Assembly (NCBI GenBank): GCA_963921195.1
Contig: OY992540.1
Coordinates: 57,916,844-57,980,843 of the forward strand
Source of the DNA: Pegoplata infirma
Lineage: Eukaryota; Arthropoda; Insecta; Diptera; Anthomyiidae
DNA length: 64,000 nt
Direction of reading: 5' to 3'
Part shown: positions 33,468 to 45,940 of the stretch, one piece after another
Numbering within the stretch: position 1 is the first letter of the stretch
How the letters are laid out: every line of letters starts with the position of its first letter
Translations under genes and position numbers: made by a program
The notes under the pieces: model-generated
Seen by the model: only the letters and a program-made list of their open reading frames with translations
Database searches by the model: none
What the model was told of the DNA's origin: nothing

Positions 33468-34600
33468 TGTAGGGGTACTTCTGTTGGAATATATGATTCC
33501 TACTCCCGGAATAATTGGTATGTGTCGACATACATATGTAGTAGCGCGTCCCGTCAAATTTAAACTTTCGAATTTCGTGTCGTAATACCTTTTAAATGAT
33601 GACCGCGTTAGAACTGATTATCGGAAAATTTATGAAAAAATTATGCATGATCATCTTCAGTCGACAACCAGCAGTCAAAATTTGAAAAGATCTCACGTGA
33701 CAATCGTTTGGCAGGTATTACGACACGAAATTCAAAAGTTTAAATTTAACGGGACGCCCTAATACAAAGTTTATAACGTTGAACAAAAATTGGTTCTCAC
33801 TTGAGGGTCATTTGATATTTTTCGAATTTCCATTGTTTTTTTATGAATTTCAAGTAGAATAAAAGAAAAATTTATATTTTTATAATTTTATATAATCCTT
33901 TACGAATTACAATTGATCTTTAACGAATTAAAATAGATCTTTTACGAATTTCAATTAATCTTTTTTAAATAACAATTGATCTTTTACAAATTTCAATTCA
34001 ATTATTTTAATAGACATTTAAGAATAATTTTTATTTTTTTTTTATAAGTAAAATTTCCAAATATCTATTGGAATTTACGAATTACAAACGTAATCTTCAA
34101 ATTACAAGTAAAATCTTGGAATTTCAATTGATTTTTAAATAATTATATTTGTAAATGGTGTAGAGGTACTTCTGTTGCTACATATAATTCCTACATCATG
34201 CATGATTAGTATGCGTCGACTAGGGCTTTCAATTAGGATGGATTTGTCTGTATCCCGGGATTCAAGATTGAAGAAAAATTTAAAAATTTGAAAATCTTTG
34301 GCTCCCACTTTAGGGCCATTTACTATTTTTCGAAATTCCATTGTTTTTTATGAATTTTTAATTAGAATTATCGAAAAATGTGTCTTTTTCTATTTTTAAA
34401 TAATTTTTTACGAATTAAAACTGATTTTTTCAGAATTTCAGTTGATTTTTTCAAATTACAAATATAAATTTACGAATAACAATTGACCTTTTTCGAATAT
34501 CAAATTCAGTTTTCAAATTATAGAGGAGGTACTTTTATATAGGTATAGATGTACTTTTGTTGCATCATATGATTCTTACTTCATGCATGATTGATATGAG
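33468..34600 (+). repeat. three direct copies of a ~60-bp block with decayed spacer repeats
   Basis: The block GTGTAG.GGTACTTCTGTTG ... ATGATTCCTAC ... GTATGTGTCGAC appears at 33,468-33,533, 34,157-34,220 and 34,540-34,600. Between copies there are degenerate ~27-bp units such as TTTTACGAATTTCAATTGATC (33,890-34,130; 34,380-34,500). This looks like an old tandem repeat, partly overwritten by the MITE at 33,544. Confidence 0.5.
33544..33759. mobile_element. TA-flanked mariner-like MITE
   Basis: The ends are GCGCGTCCCGTCAAATTTAA and the complement of GGGCGTCCCGTTAAATTTAA. The inverted repeats run ~45 bp through GAATTTCGTGTCGTAATACC. TA occurs on both sides (33,542-33,543; 33,760-33,761). At 216 bp and non-coding it fits the Tc1/mariner group. 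Confidence 0.7.
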
Positions 34601-34609
34601 TTACTTCCA

Positions 34610-35620
34610 GTGTGAAATCGAAACTAAATTCAAAATTTTTGTCGAATCATATTTCAATTCTCTTCAAAACTTCATCTGCCCTAAACCACTGTGCATATGA
34701 AAAACATTTACTTATATCTTTTTATTAGTCAGACCATTACTTCGGTTATTTTTTTGTCTTCATTTTTTTTACTAAGACAAACGACCATCCATGTGCACAT
34801 AATAATGCTCAATTGAGCTCAATCGTACAAACCAAACGGCACAATTAATTATTATGCCGAAGAAAAGGAAGAAACAGCAACAAAAAACTGTATTAAAGTA
34901 GAATTTCTGCGTTTTTCATTGCATTGAAACCTGTAATTATCGTTCGATACCAATCGAAACGAAAGACACAAAAATTTATTATTGTGAATTAATAAATTTT
35001 ATTTGGCTTGTTTTTTTTTTCTCTCATATGTATGTCTGTTAGACGGTTTTTTTTTTTTTTTTTTTGAAGACTGTCAGAACTGAATGTTGGAAAAACAGCA
35101 GCTGCAATAACACTGTAAAAGCAGTAGTAAGTTTAGTAATAGTAGAGTGAAGATTGAATGCTAAGGTAACATTTATCTTCATTTTTGCTGTATGTTTTTA
35201 TTTATGTAGTTGTTATTGTGGTTTTTAGAAAAAAATAAGTCCATTTTAAAAGTTCTTAACTAAAAAAGAGAACAACATACTGATAGTCATATGTATGTAC
35301 AAATATGAATTATGAATTGCATGATGCATTTAACTTTTATTTGGACTTTCATATGAGTCAGTATTTTGTAGCTGCCTTGCTACAAAAAAAAAAAAAATAG
35401 TACCAATTGAAGAGGTAGTAAGAATCAAACAGCCTTACCATAGAAAAATAAAATATATTTAAAATCAGCTTTTAACACAAAATGTTTTTTTTATATCGAT
35501 TTCAAAAAATGTATTGAAAATTTGAAATTTAAAATAAAACTTTTGTTAAAATAGACTTTTTGTTTTCTTGTGATAAGGGCCAAAGTTTAATTTTTTTAAT
35601 AAAATTAAAAAAAAACAATT
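34610..35620. other. no gene seen
   Basis: AT-rich sequence with a 20-T run near 35,050 and no motif in either strand that I recognise. GC content and lack of repeat words suggest part of it is unique intergenic or intronic sequence. Confidence 0.4.
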
Positions 35621-35629
35621 GAAAACCTT

Positions 35630-36420
35630 ATTCGATTCGATTCTAAGACCGTCTAGCGATATGTGTCTGTTGGTCAGTCAGTTCGTCGGTCTGTCCGATT
35701 CAATCAAACTTGTTTAACCACACCTTGTGAGCTCATATTCGTAATTACCGATCATAAATACAATGACAATAATTAATTTAAAAACAATTAGCAAAGAATT
35801 AAAAGACATATCCTCCATATTTAAACCGCCATTTTGATTTCCAATTTTTTTCAATTCCATAATCAGAATTAACATCCGAAACACTATCAAAATCAAAATC
35901 AAAGTTTTTGGCCAAAACAGACAATTTAAGTAGTAAAAAACTTTAATTAAAATTTTTCGCTATATTGGATCATTCATTTCGAATTTTAAGCGTCTGAGCT
36001 CATATTCGTTATTAGCGACCCCAAATATATCGACAGTGATTATCTTAAATACAATAAGCAAAGAATAAAACCGCATGTCCGCCATTTTGGATCCGCCATT
36101 TTGAAATTTGTTTCCAGAATCGTGATAAGCGATCTTTTAATACCTTTATATAATAAGTTTTTGACATAAAGGCTCAGCGGTCCATTTATGGCCAAAATTC
36201 ATGGATTCTGGGCCACAGTTCAGTCGTTCAAAAGTTATGAGCAAAACCGTGAATTTCAGATTGGTTTCACCTTAAATTCACGTGTTAAAAAAACCTAAAC
36301 ACGATTTCAAATCATTGGTAAGGCACAAAAGTAATGTGGAAAAATATTTTTACTCTCAAAAAAAAGTTTTTACACTCAAAAAAAATTGTACACAAAAAAA
36401 AAAAAAATGCATTATTTTTT
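35630..36420 (-). repeat. dispersed repeat family X, minus-strand copy
   Basis: Read on the minus strand it has the family order: ACACTCAAAAA-type sequence, AACACGTGAATTTAAGGTGA, CCAATCTGAAATTCACGG, CATAACTTTTGAACGACTG, then GACAGACCGAC and CTAGACGGTCTTAGAATCGA at its 3' end. Compare 193-723 and 50,640-51,170. The interior (35,750-36,090) holds two internal copies of GAGCTCATATTCGT..ATTA.CGA-like sequence. Confidence 0.55.
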
Positions 36421-37250
36421 CTTACAAAAATTTGTTACAACTCTATTCCAATGGTGCCCAAACACTTGTTAGAGATCGACGAAGATACACGTACACAATC
36501 CGAACGACAACGAAACTAACAACAAAGAGCGTAAAAAACAAAAAAAAAACTCCTTAGTTGTTTGCCATCATTCAAAGAAGCAGATCGATGTCGCTTTGTT
36601 TGATAAAAAAACTACACAAATAATATTTATTGTTGTTATAACAAAGCGTAGATTTCTTTCAGAGCAATAGTACTAATACAATCTCATATTTATTAAAAAT
36701 TACCATTATATTATCGTTTCTCTTTTTGGGCACCACTGCTCTATTCCCAAACGTAAAGATTAAAAAAAGTTTTCTTTTTATGACGTGAGAACCTCTCTTT
36801 ACAACATATCCAAATATTGGCAGCATGAACAAAATTTAGTTTTTGTTATTTACTGCTGAGAAACAAACTATGCAATTGACACCATTTAACTTTTACATAG
36901 CTGGACGGTTTCAAAATAATGCCTCAAATATATTTTTTTTTTTTAAATTATACACTGAAAAATATGTAAATAGTTTATAGTTTATCTCAAAATGTTATAA
37001 TCAATCGTACTTTAATCCACGAATATTTTTTTAAAGTCTTTTTAATGCTCTTCAAATCTAGATTCAGTTATTACACTACTCTACAAAAATCAACTGTTTT
37101 TACACAGATTTCAAACGTACAATTTCCAATATATTTCGGCCTCCTGAACACGAATCTGTCATCAGAAAAGTTGTACCAAATCGACTTCTAGAGATATAGC
37201 CATTTTCATTTTTTGCGGACCAAGCCCTAAAAACAGACACATTTTTTAAT
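36421..37250. other. no gene seen
   Basis: Short frames only. Words such as ATGGTGCCCAAACACTTG near 36,450 and GGGCACCACTGC near 36,728 are inversely related, hinting at an old inverted-repeat element of about 300 bp. Nothing firmer can be said. Confidence 0.35.
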
Positions 37251-37253
37251 ATA

Positions 37254-37580
37254 CACAGAAAAAAATAAAAAAATTATTTGAGTAAATTTTTAATACTATT
37301 GAGTAAAAATTTACTCAATTTTGCACCAGTAAACGATTTAATAGTATTGAGTAAATTTTTAATAAAAAATTTATTTAATGTTTGAAAAAAAATTGAGTAA
37401 ATTTTTAATTGACACAATTAAAAATTTACTCAAAATTTACCAATTTTTTTTTTTAAAGTTTAAAAAAGCTTAAAATATTTTTACAAAAAAAAAAAACTTG
37501 TTTTTTCAAACTTAACCAAACATATTTATGTCTCAAAAACATAGAAAAATTTTATAAAGACGATTACAAACTTTCATATA
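37254..37580. mobile_element. truncated copy of the CACAGAAAAAAATA MITE
   Basis: Starts with TA then CACAGAAAAAAATAAAAAA and follows the sequence of 27,685-28,030 closely. It is cut at 37,581, where a GC-rich CCAGGCGCGGATCC sequence begins. The right half of the MITE is missing at this locus. Confidence 0.7.
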
Positions 37581-39665
37581 CCAGGCGCGGATCCACGGGG
37601 GGGGAAGGGAAATTTCCCCCGCCCCCTAAACGGAATTCAAATGAAAAAAGAGAAAAAGGAAAAAAGAAAATGAAAAAAAAGTAAAATAAAAAAAAAAGAA
37701 AAAGAAAAAAAAGAAAAGAAAAGGGGAAGAAAAAAGGAAAGTGAAAAAGAAAAGGAAATAATCTGAGATTTTTTTTTATGAAAAATGTCCACGAATCTTA
37801 AAATTTTTCTAAAGGAAAAATGTTTAGGAATGTAAGAATTTTTTTATACGAAAAAATTTAAGAATTTTTCGAAAAATGTCTAAGAATCTTAAAATTTTTC
37901 TAAATCAAAAATGTGTTTGAATGTTTTCTATGTGCTAAAAGTCCTAAAATATAAAAAAAAAAAAATTTAATTTTTCTAAACGAAAAATGTGGGAATTTTT
38001 CTAGACGAAAACTTTAGGAATTTTTTTAGACGAAAAATTTGGGAATTTTTACAAAGAAAAAAGTTGAGAATTTTTCTAATCATTTTTCTATAGGAAAAAT
38101 CTTATAATTTTGATATGAAAAATCTGAGAATTCTTCTGGGTGAAAAGGAAAGATTACAAAGTATGTGAAATTTTTTTCTAAAATTTTAAAGAATCTCAAA
38201 ATTTTTCTTTAGAAAATATGTTTTTAAATCTTAAAAGAGCATTTTTCTATATTAAAAATAAGAAAATAATGTAATAGAATCTGAGATTTTTTCTATAGGA
38301 AAAATCTATTACTTTTTTTTTAGAAAATTTGAGAATTTTTTATAGAAAAAATGTAATAGAAACTGAAAATTTTTCTATAGGAAAATTACACAAAATCTGT
38401 AATTGTTTTATTGGAAAAATGTTTTGGACTTTGAGATTTTTTTATATTTAACAATGTTCCAGAATCTAAGTATTTTTCCTTAGGAAAAGTGTCTCAGAAT
38501 CTGAGATTATTTCTATTAGAAAGATGTCTCAGGATCTAAGACTTTTTAATAGAAAAAAAAATCAGATTTTTTCAATAGAAAAAATGTCACAGAATTTGTG
38601 AGTTTTTATATTAACAAAATGTTCTAGAACCTAAGACTTTTTCGATACAAAAAATTCAGAATCAAAAACTTTTTCTATAAAAAAAAATGCCTTAGATTCT
38701 GAGAATTTTAGGAAAAATATCCCAGAATCTGAGAAAAGGTCTAAGATGCTGAGATTTTTTTATTTAAAAAATGTCTCAAAATCTAATATTTTTTCTGTAG
38801 AAAATTTCTGAGACTCAGACTCCAAAACTTTCTATAGAAAAAATGCCTAAGAAGCCTTTTCTATTAGAAAAATGTCTCAGAATCTAAGACATTTTTTTGG
38901 GAAAAATTTCTTAGATTCTCTTATGAAAATATTTCTCGGAAAATACTTAAGAATCTTAGAATGTTTCTAAGCAAAAATGTCTCAGAAAATATCCTTTTTC
39001 TATAGAAAAATGTATTACTTAGAATCTAGAAAATTGCCTCAAAAAATTTAAAAAGCATTAAAGACTTTAATTTTTATAATCTCAGGTACTTTCTATGGAA
39101 GAGTTTTTCGAACTATAAAAATTTTGGTGTTCATTTCGGTATCTTAGACATTTTCTGTAGAAAAATAGAATAAAAAAAATATTTCAGAACCTAAGAAGTT
39201 TTCTATGGGGAAAAGTCACTAAATCTGAGAATTTATCTTTACGATTTTTTTTCTATATATAGGAATTTTTTGGTGGAAGAATTCCATAAGTATCTAAGAA
39301 TTTTCTATATGCAAGTGTATCAGAATTTGAAAATTTTTGTATTAATTTTAAAAATTGTTCTGTATCAAAATGCCTCAAAACCTCAGAATTTCTCTATTGG
39401 GATAATGTCTTAGAATCATATACTTTCTCTTTAAGCAAATGATTCAGAAAAATTTTAAAATCAGAAAATTTTTTTGAATACACATATCCTAAACCTGACT
39501 TATTTTCTATTGGAAAATTGTATGAGAATCTGGGGGTTTTCCTGTCAGAAAAATGCTTTAGTACCTGAAAATTTCTTAAAGAGAAATTTTTCAAAATATC
39601 AAAATTTCTTAAGTTTCTTTAAAGGAATAATTTCTTAAGATTTAAAAATGTTTCTATAGAAAAAA
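37581..39665. repeat. large degenerate satellite, ~30-35-bp units of TTTTTCTATAGAAAAAATGTC type
   Basis: After a GC-rich junction (CCAGGCGCGGATCC, G-run, C-run; 37,581-37,626) and a purine-rich AAAGAAAAAGGAAAA tract to about 37,770, some 2 kb consists of degenerate units. These combine CAGAATCTGAGA/TCTTAGATTCTG with TTTTTCTATAGAAAAA. Both halves are nearly palindromic. Similar arrays lie at 41,930-42,500 and 49,830-50,120. Confidence 0.75.
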
Positions 39666-39901
39666 TCATAATAAACAAGAGTTGAACACTAAAAACCTTA
39701 ACTAATGATTCAAATCCTACCATACCCTGCAAAAAAAAAAAAAAAATTTGAGAAAAAAAATCAAGGATACTATCAGGACATTAAAAGGAAGTTCAAAATG
39801 TATTTTTTTTTTGATATGTCCTTATAAGTATCCGAATTTTTCAAGAAAAGCATATTCAAAGCATGTATGTAAAGTAGACACTCCAATAAAGAGAACCTGT
39901 G

Positions 39902-41692
39902 CACATTGGGTTGAATGAGAGGCAAAGTGGCGCTTTATTCAGGGAAGCAGTAATTTTAACATATAATATTTTTTAATTGATGAATGATAAATAATACATT
40001 AGAAAGCACCCTTTTAAAGAGAAAAAATGTGGTTTTTATTTATTTTCAACCTGTCAGAATTTTTTTAGTGTTTCTTGAATATTGAATTTGATTCACAATT
40101 TAAGCTGTAACTTTTAAACCAAAAGCGATAATTTAATAAATACAGTTGCAAATTAAAGTATTTTTAATGCGATAATAAAAATTTAAAACAATAAAAAATA
40201 AATATGTGTTAATACTTGCATAAAATCTGTTCAAAGTCGGATTTTTGTGTTACACCAAATTTAAAATTTTCCATAAAAAAGTCAGGAAAGTTGTAATTCT
40301 GAACTATTATTATCATATTTGTCAGATATTATATTACACATTCCAGAGACATCTGCTAACCCCGCCCCCGCCCCCTTCTCACTCCCCACAAAAACCGTCC
40401 ATGTCATTTTTATATTTTTTGCTTGTTGGAGGGTATCAAAGATTTGGCACAGCCGAATTTTAAACTCTTACTTGTTTATATATAGCTTACAAAGACCCAC
40501 AAAAAAGGTCTAGACCACTAATACTTATGTATTTTTACCTTCTAAATTCAATTCCGCGATCAGAATTAAATTCTATCGTTGGGTTTTTCTCTAATTTACA
40601 AGGAAAGTCCCCAAAAGTGAACTGACCTGATTTCCTTGTTAATTTGATTAACAATAAGTTAACATTTTTTAAAATTTTATTTCGGTATGTAATGTTCAAG
40701 TCTGATTTATTACGAAGAAAATAAGAGGTTTTTTCATAAAATCCATCAAAAATTGCATAAGTTACTAGCATTTCAACAAAAATGCATTGATTCACAACAT
40801 AAATACAACTGTTTTTGTATAAAACTGAAATAACGCGTTTTTGTTCAAATGCATGTAACTTTTGCTATTTTTGGCAGATTTTATTTAAAATACTCTTATT
40901 TTCTACGTAATAAATCAGACTTGCACCCTACATACAGAAATAAAATTACAAATTTTTGTAACTTTGTCAAATTCACAAGGAAATTAGGTGGATTCACTTT
41001 GCGGACTTTCCTTGTAAATCACAGGAAACCCCAAATATAGAATTAAATTCTGATGGCAGAATCGACTTTAGAAGGTCAAAATACATAAGGATAAGTGTTT
41101 CTAGTTTCTGGGTTAGAAACTTTTTTGTTTTTTTGTGATGAAGTGTTATTGAAGAGACCGTATTTTTTTCATAAAATCTTAAATAAAAAAATAACGGCAT
41201 TAAACGCGGACGTTTTTTTTCTTTTAAATTATAGCTTATACTATATGCTTTATTATCACAATGTATAAGCAATAACAACCTCTTACATTTTTTTTTATAT
41301 TCCATCAAGTATTAAAAATACTCCAATTTTGGAACATTTTACAAAAAAATTTCAAAAATATTTTTACAACAATTTTCAAAAAACAGAAATGTATTTGAAA
41401 ATGCCTGAAGTTGATGGTTCCATAATAAAAAAATTACCTTTGAATGAATAAATACCAAAAAAAAAATCTAGAAATAAGTTGATTTTCAATTTTTATCACC
41501 ATATTCAAAAACACAAAAAGTTATTTGATTTTGACGGCGGATTGCAAGAAAAGTAAACAACTCAGAATAATAGTTGTGACAGATTTTTTAGTGTAATTTT
41601 ATATACTTTAACCCTAAATTAATAATTTTTGTAAAAAAAAAATTTTCAGTTTTGAATAAAGCGCCACTTTTGATCTATTTCAACCCAACGTG
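39902..41692. mobile_element. Transib-like non-autonomous element with 5-bp TSD CTGTG
   Basis: Ends CACATTGGGTTGAA and the complement of CACGTTGGGTTGAA are followed inward by GTGGCGCTTTATTCA on both sides. CTGTG flanks both ends directly (39,897-39,901; 41,693-41,697). A 5-bp duplication and a CAC-terminal inverted repeat are the signature of Transib. The 1,791-bp interior has partial mirror symmetry (GAATTAAATTCTGAT words near 40,560 and 41,040) but no transposase. Confidence 0.75.
40420..40482 (-). repeat. 5'-end fragment of the ATACCCTCC family inside the Transib-like element
   Basis: On the minus strand it reads AACAAGTAAGAGTTTAAAAT, TTCGGCTGTGCCAAATCTTT and GATACCCTCCAACAAG, the diagnostic left end of the family (compare 46,311-46,362). 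The C-rich stretch CCCCGCCCCCGCCCCC at about 40,360 fits its interior. Confidence 0.6.
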
Positions 41693-41929
41693 CTGTGGTT
41701 AAAATCCAAAATCCATTGAGTATATCCAGATATAGTAGTATTTGTAAAAGAAATTCAAATTTTGAACCAAATCTGCATATTTTTTCATACATTTTTTCGT
41801 ACCAATTTTTATGGTTTTTTGTAAAAAAAAAAACCATACCAAAAAATAGAAAAAATACTCATTTTCAGAATATTAAATGCTTCTGCAAAGATACTTTTTT
41901 AATAGGCAAAGTCGGTGAATTTTTCTCTA

Positions 41930-42500
41930 GAAAAAATTTGAGAATTTTTCCATAGAAAATATTTTTCAGAATCTTAGACTTTTTCTGTAGAACAAATTAT
42001 TCAGAATCTAAGAATTTTTCCATATGAAGAATGTCTCAGCATAACTTACTTCTTCGATAGAAAAACTGTCGCAGAATCTGAGACTGTTTAAAAAATGTCT
42101 CAAAATCTAAGACTTTTTTAAAGGAAAATGTCTTAGAATCTGAGAATTTTAAGTTATGAAAAGTGTCTCGGAATCTAAACCTTTTTCTATAGGAAATATA
42201 CATCAATATCTGATACTTTTTCTATTGGAAAAATGTCTTAGAATCTGAAATATTTTTTCTATAAGAAAACGTTTCAGAACATGACTATATTTCTATAGGA
42301 AAAATGTTTCAGAATCTTCGACTTTTTCAGATGAAAAAATGTCTCAGAAAATTATCCTTTTTCTTTATTAGAAATGTCTCAGAATCTGGGAAATTACATC
42401 AAAAATGTGAAAAACCAAAGAAGATGTTGATAACCTCAGGTAGATCTCTATAGAAAAGTGTTTTAGAATAGATAGATCGCTAAAGAAAAACGTTTTGGTG
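41930..42500. repeat. satellite block, same type as 37.7-39.7 kb
   Basis: Units with TCTCAGAATCTGAGA and TTTTTCTATAGGAAAAATG resume to the right of the Transib-like element. Together with the left block this suggests one array split by that insertion, with about 240 bp of other sequence on each side. Confidence 0.65.
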
Positions 42501-42517
42501 CAGAAGGTACGTTTCAA

Positions 42518-42620
42518 AAAAATTTTTTGAGTAAATAAAAATTTTTGAGTAAATAAAAATTTTTTGAGTAAAGAAAACTTTTCTGAGGAAAGAAAAATTT
42601 TTTGAGTAAAATATTTTTAA
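42518..42620 (+). repeat. short tandem repeat, ~21-bp unit
   Basis: Five imperfect copies of AAATTTTTTGAGTAAATAAA lie in a row. The surrounding 42,620-43,440 is AT-rich without a supported gene. Confidence 0.7.
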
Positions 42621-43462
42621 GGATATAAAAACTGATTTGAAAAAAATTTAAAAAAATTTGTTCAGTGTATTACATTTTTTGAAATTATTTTTCTTATGAA
42701 AACAATTTTTTTTTGCTAAACTTCATATTTTTATTTCTTACAAAAAAAAAAAATATTTCTAGATATCATCTCATGGTTATTATTTATATTTTTAATGTTA
42801 TTTAACAAGTATTTTTTTCTGTTTTGGTATTTTTATACTAAAACAACAACAAAAAATTTATGAAAAACAAGTCCAACTTGTTACCACTCCTCAGTTTAGT
42901 ATTTTTTTAGTCATTGGCTTGTACTGTCCATTGCTACTAAAGAATCATATTTTTTTTTATTTTTGCTTTTTTCTACATAAAAAGTAAATTTATGTTTTAT
43001 AAAATTACGTGTTCAAATTCTTCTTCTTTAAGTTTTTGGCGCATTTTTTTTTATTATAATGATATTATAGTCAAGATTATATGGCTGGGGTTCTTTGGCC
43101 TAGAAAACCAAAGAGTCGTAGTAAGAAGTATAATATTAACCAGTAGCCATATATTTAAAGCAATGAAGTGTTCATTACATATATTAAATTACTAACCAAA
43201 TTAATTGTATGTATGATTTTCTTATTGTGGTTTTTCTTTATTATTTTCACTAATTTCCATTTAATAAGTTCATATTAAAATTTTTATTAACAAATAAATT
43301 ACTCATACGTCTTGGCAGACATTTTTGAATGTTAATATTAATCATACGTAGTGGTAAACGGATTTTTTTTATGAAAACAAATTATGTAGTTAGAAAATTG
43401 AACAAAAATTTTGCATATCAAACTTTCTGAAAAAATCCTAACAATTAACAGTACGTCGTACA

Positions 43463-43553
43463 AAGTGAGTGACTAGAAATTTTGTACGTAAAACAAAAAC
43501 AAATTTGAGTTTTTTGTTTTGGTTTTACATACAAATTTTGTAGTCACTCACTT
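43463..43553. repeat. compact inverted repeat (hairpin)
   Basis: AAGTGAGTGACTAGAAATTT is mirrored by AAATTTTGTAGTCACTCACTT, with GTACGTAAAAC / GTTTTACATAC inside. Arms of about 32 bp are separated by 27 bp. It may be a tiny MITE; no TSD was found. Confidence 0.6.
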
Positions 43554-43558
43554 CGACC

Positions 43559-44083
43559 GAGATAGCGAATATCACAGTAAATTTTGTATAACTGCATTTA
43601 CAGTTTTTCATTTCGTGATCCTGTTTCCTTTTGAAAGGACTTTAAATTTTAGAGGATTAAATTTTATAAAATATTTTTTAATACTTGTACTTGTCCTAGG
43701 ATGCACCCAGTGATTACAAATGAAAAAGGAGGATCTCCCCTAATTTTCCTATTTTATTTTAGGAAAAATAAGGTAAGTTACGTTCTTTCAAAACTTTATA
43801 ATTCAATATCATTGAAAGTTTTCAACAAAATTTTTTGATTAAGTTTTAAAATGACTTTATTCACATACTTTTATCCTTATTTGGCTAAATAAAAAAATTT
43901 AAAAATTAGGGGAGATCCTCCTCTTTCATTTTCCATCATCAGTGGCATCCTGGGACATGTACAAATATTTCAAAAATAGTTTACAAAATGTATCCTTTAA
44001 AACTTTGAAGTCCTTTTAAAAGGAAACAGGATCACGAAATGATAAACTGTAACTGCAGTTTTACTCCATGTTATCTCTTTTTT
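43559..44083. mobile_element. foldback element, arms ~250 bp
   Basis: ATTTCGTGATCCTGTTTCCT (about 43,612) is mirrored by AGGAAACAGGATCACGAAAT (about 44,021). GGAGGATCTCCCCTAATTTT is mirrored by AAAATTAGGGGAGATCC, around an axis near 43,820. The left end abuts the hairpin at 43,463. End points are approximate and no TSD was identified. Confidence 0.6.
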
Positions 44084-44769
44084 CAGACGTATATCATTCG
44101 GTTCATGTTTAATATTGGCTGTCGGACGGTGATATCGCTCAAAATGTCAATAAAATTTGAAAAATAATAAAAAAATCTGAAAAATCCGAAATATTCCAAA
44201 TATTAGGAAATTTAGAAAAAAAATAGGAAATTTATGAATATCTCTCATAATGTCCAAGAAATTCCAAACAATTTAAAAAATAATAAATGTTCAAGAAATT
44301 TAGAAAAAAATCTAAGAAGAGAATCCAGGCCAAAATTTTTAAGTTTTCTTTAACCTTTTCCGATTTGTTTTTCATAAGCGACTTAAAAAATTTCATAATT
44401 ATGTTGAAAAAAGTCTCACTTTTTCCTCTTTTTCAATTATGTGCATGACAAATGTAAAATAGACAACAAACAATAAACATAAAACAACTCTTTCACAATA
44501 GTCAGCATTTTCATTTGGAGTAAAACTTAAAAAGGGCGTGGTCCTGTCATGATGATGACTACGATGATGATGTTGACAATATTTGAATGTGAGTATGTAC
44601 TTACATACATACGACAACAACAAGACACATAGGAGTTTATATGATTTCGCTAAAAAAAGAAAAACTGTCAACTTATACAAGAAAACCGTTTATACAGGAA
44701 AACAAGTAGCAGCAACAAGGAATACTTAATGCAAATACAACAACATAAACCTAGCTATGACTATAGTGA

Positions 44770-45105
44770 GATGGGGGCGTGAATGAGTTTTGACTAACTC
44801 ACGCAACCGTACACAATAATCGAATCAATCACGCGCATTGTTTTACTCACGCTTATTCACTTGATCAAAATAAAAATTGCTCAGGAATAAGGCAAGCTAT
44901 ACATTTTTTTACCAAAAAAATGTTTTATAAAAGAAATCAAATCAAGCAAAAAAAAATTAATCTCTCACGCAGATTTTTATCAACTTAACTCACAGATATT
45001 TTTTTCAACTCACGTTCACTCACAAACACGTGATTGCAATAAAAATCAATCACGCGCGATTTACGTTAATCACACAAATCAAGTGACCAGCGCCAATCTC
45101 AAATA
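44770..45105. mobile_element. inverted-repeat element rich in CTCACGC/GCGTGAG words
   Basis: GGGGGCGTGAATGAG at the left, AACTCACGCAACC and ATCAATCACGCGCATTG inward, and mirrored ATCAATCACGCGCGATTT to the right give a roughly symmetric 330-bp unit. The CGTGAGT vocabulary is shared with the interior of the palindrome at 22.9-25.3 kb, so the two may be related. Confidence 0.45.
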
Positions 45106-45109
45106 TTGT

Positions 45110-45416
45110 CCATACATTATGGTAAGGAAAATGTTTTTTCTTGTTATACTGTCCCCTTACAATAAGTGTTAGAGAGTATATCGAGGGGGGATATTCAAAA
45201 CTTGCTATTTGCGTAATAAATGTTATTCAGGAGATCAAAAATAACTGTTGGTTTTAGGTAATTCTAAGAGTTATTGTTTATAATTTTTCTACAATATATT
45301 TAAAAAGAATTGTTTTTTAAAGTTTTTTTTTTATTCAAAAAATAATTTGATAGAACTACTTAATTCAGTGAAAACATTTCTATCGAAACCTCACTTTCGA
45401 AAATATTGCAAATAGC
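45110..45416. other. AT-rich sequence, no gene
   Basis: No open frame, repeat or motif that can be named was found between the preceding inverted-repeat element and the MITE starting at 45,419. Confidence 0.4.
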
Positions 45417-45940
45417 TACACTCAAAAAAAAAACCGTAATGTTAGTAAAAAAAATTTCCTGATTTTGAACCCACAATTTTTTTAGTAAAGTTAGCAAAAA
45501 TGTTTTGCCAAAAATTAGTTAACTGAAATTTTTTTATTTCAACTTAGTTCATACACATTTGAGGACCAAATTGGGTTCGGACCCGATAGGTCCAGACCCC
45601 GATGGGCCTAGACCTAGTTCCTTAAAAATCGTCATAGTTTTTGATCCAAAATTTGTGTCTGTTTCGCTCTACCTTGCTTAGTTTTTGAGATACGTGATTT
45701 AAGGGGACCACCGGGGTTTTGAGAATTACAAAACTCGATAAATTTCAAAATATTACTCGGAAAGTAATGTTCTACGAGTTGAGAGCTACAAAAATGCTTT
45801 TGGACTTTTTGATGTGTCGGCAATATTTACCGAGATATGAGCATTTTAAAATTTTCGGGAATGCTAACTTTTTTGGATCCAAAGTTAGGACCCATTAGGG
45901 TCTACACATGTGAAGAGGACCGGCGATACTATGAGCCGGA

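Noticed and set aside
33468..34600. CRISPR-like arrangement of spaced direct repeats
   Set aside because: Repeats are long, degenerate and irregularly spaced, spacers are themselves repeats, and the DNA is clearly eukaryotic.
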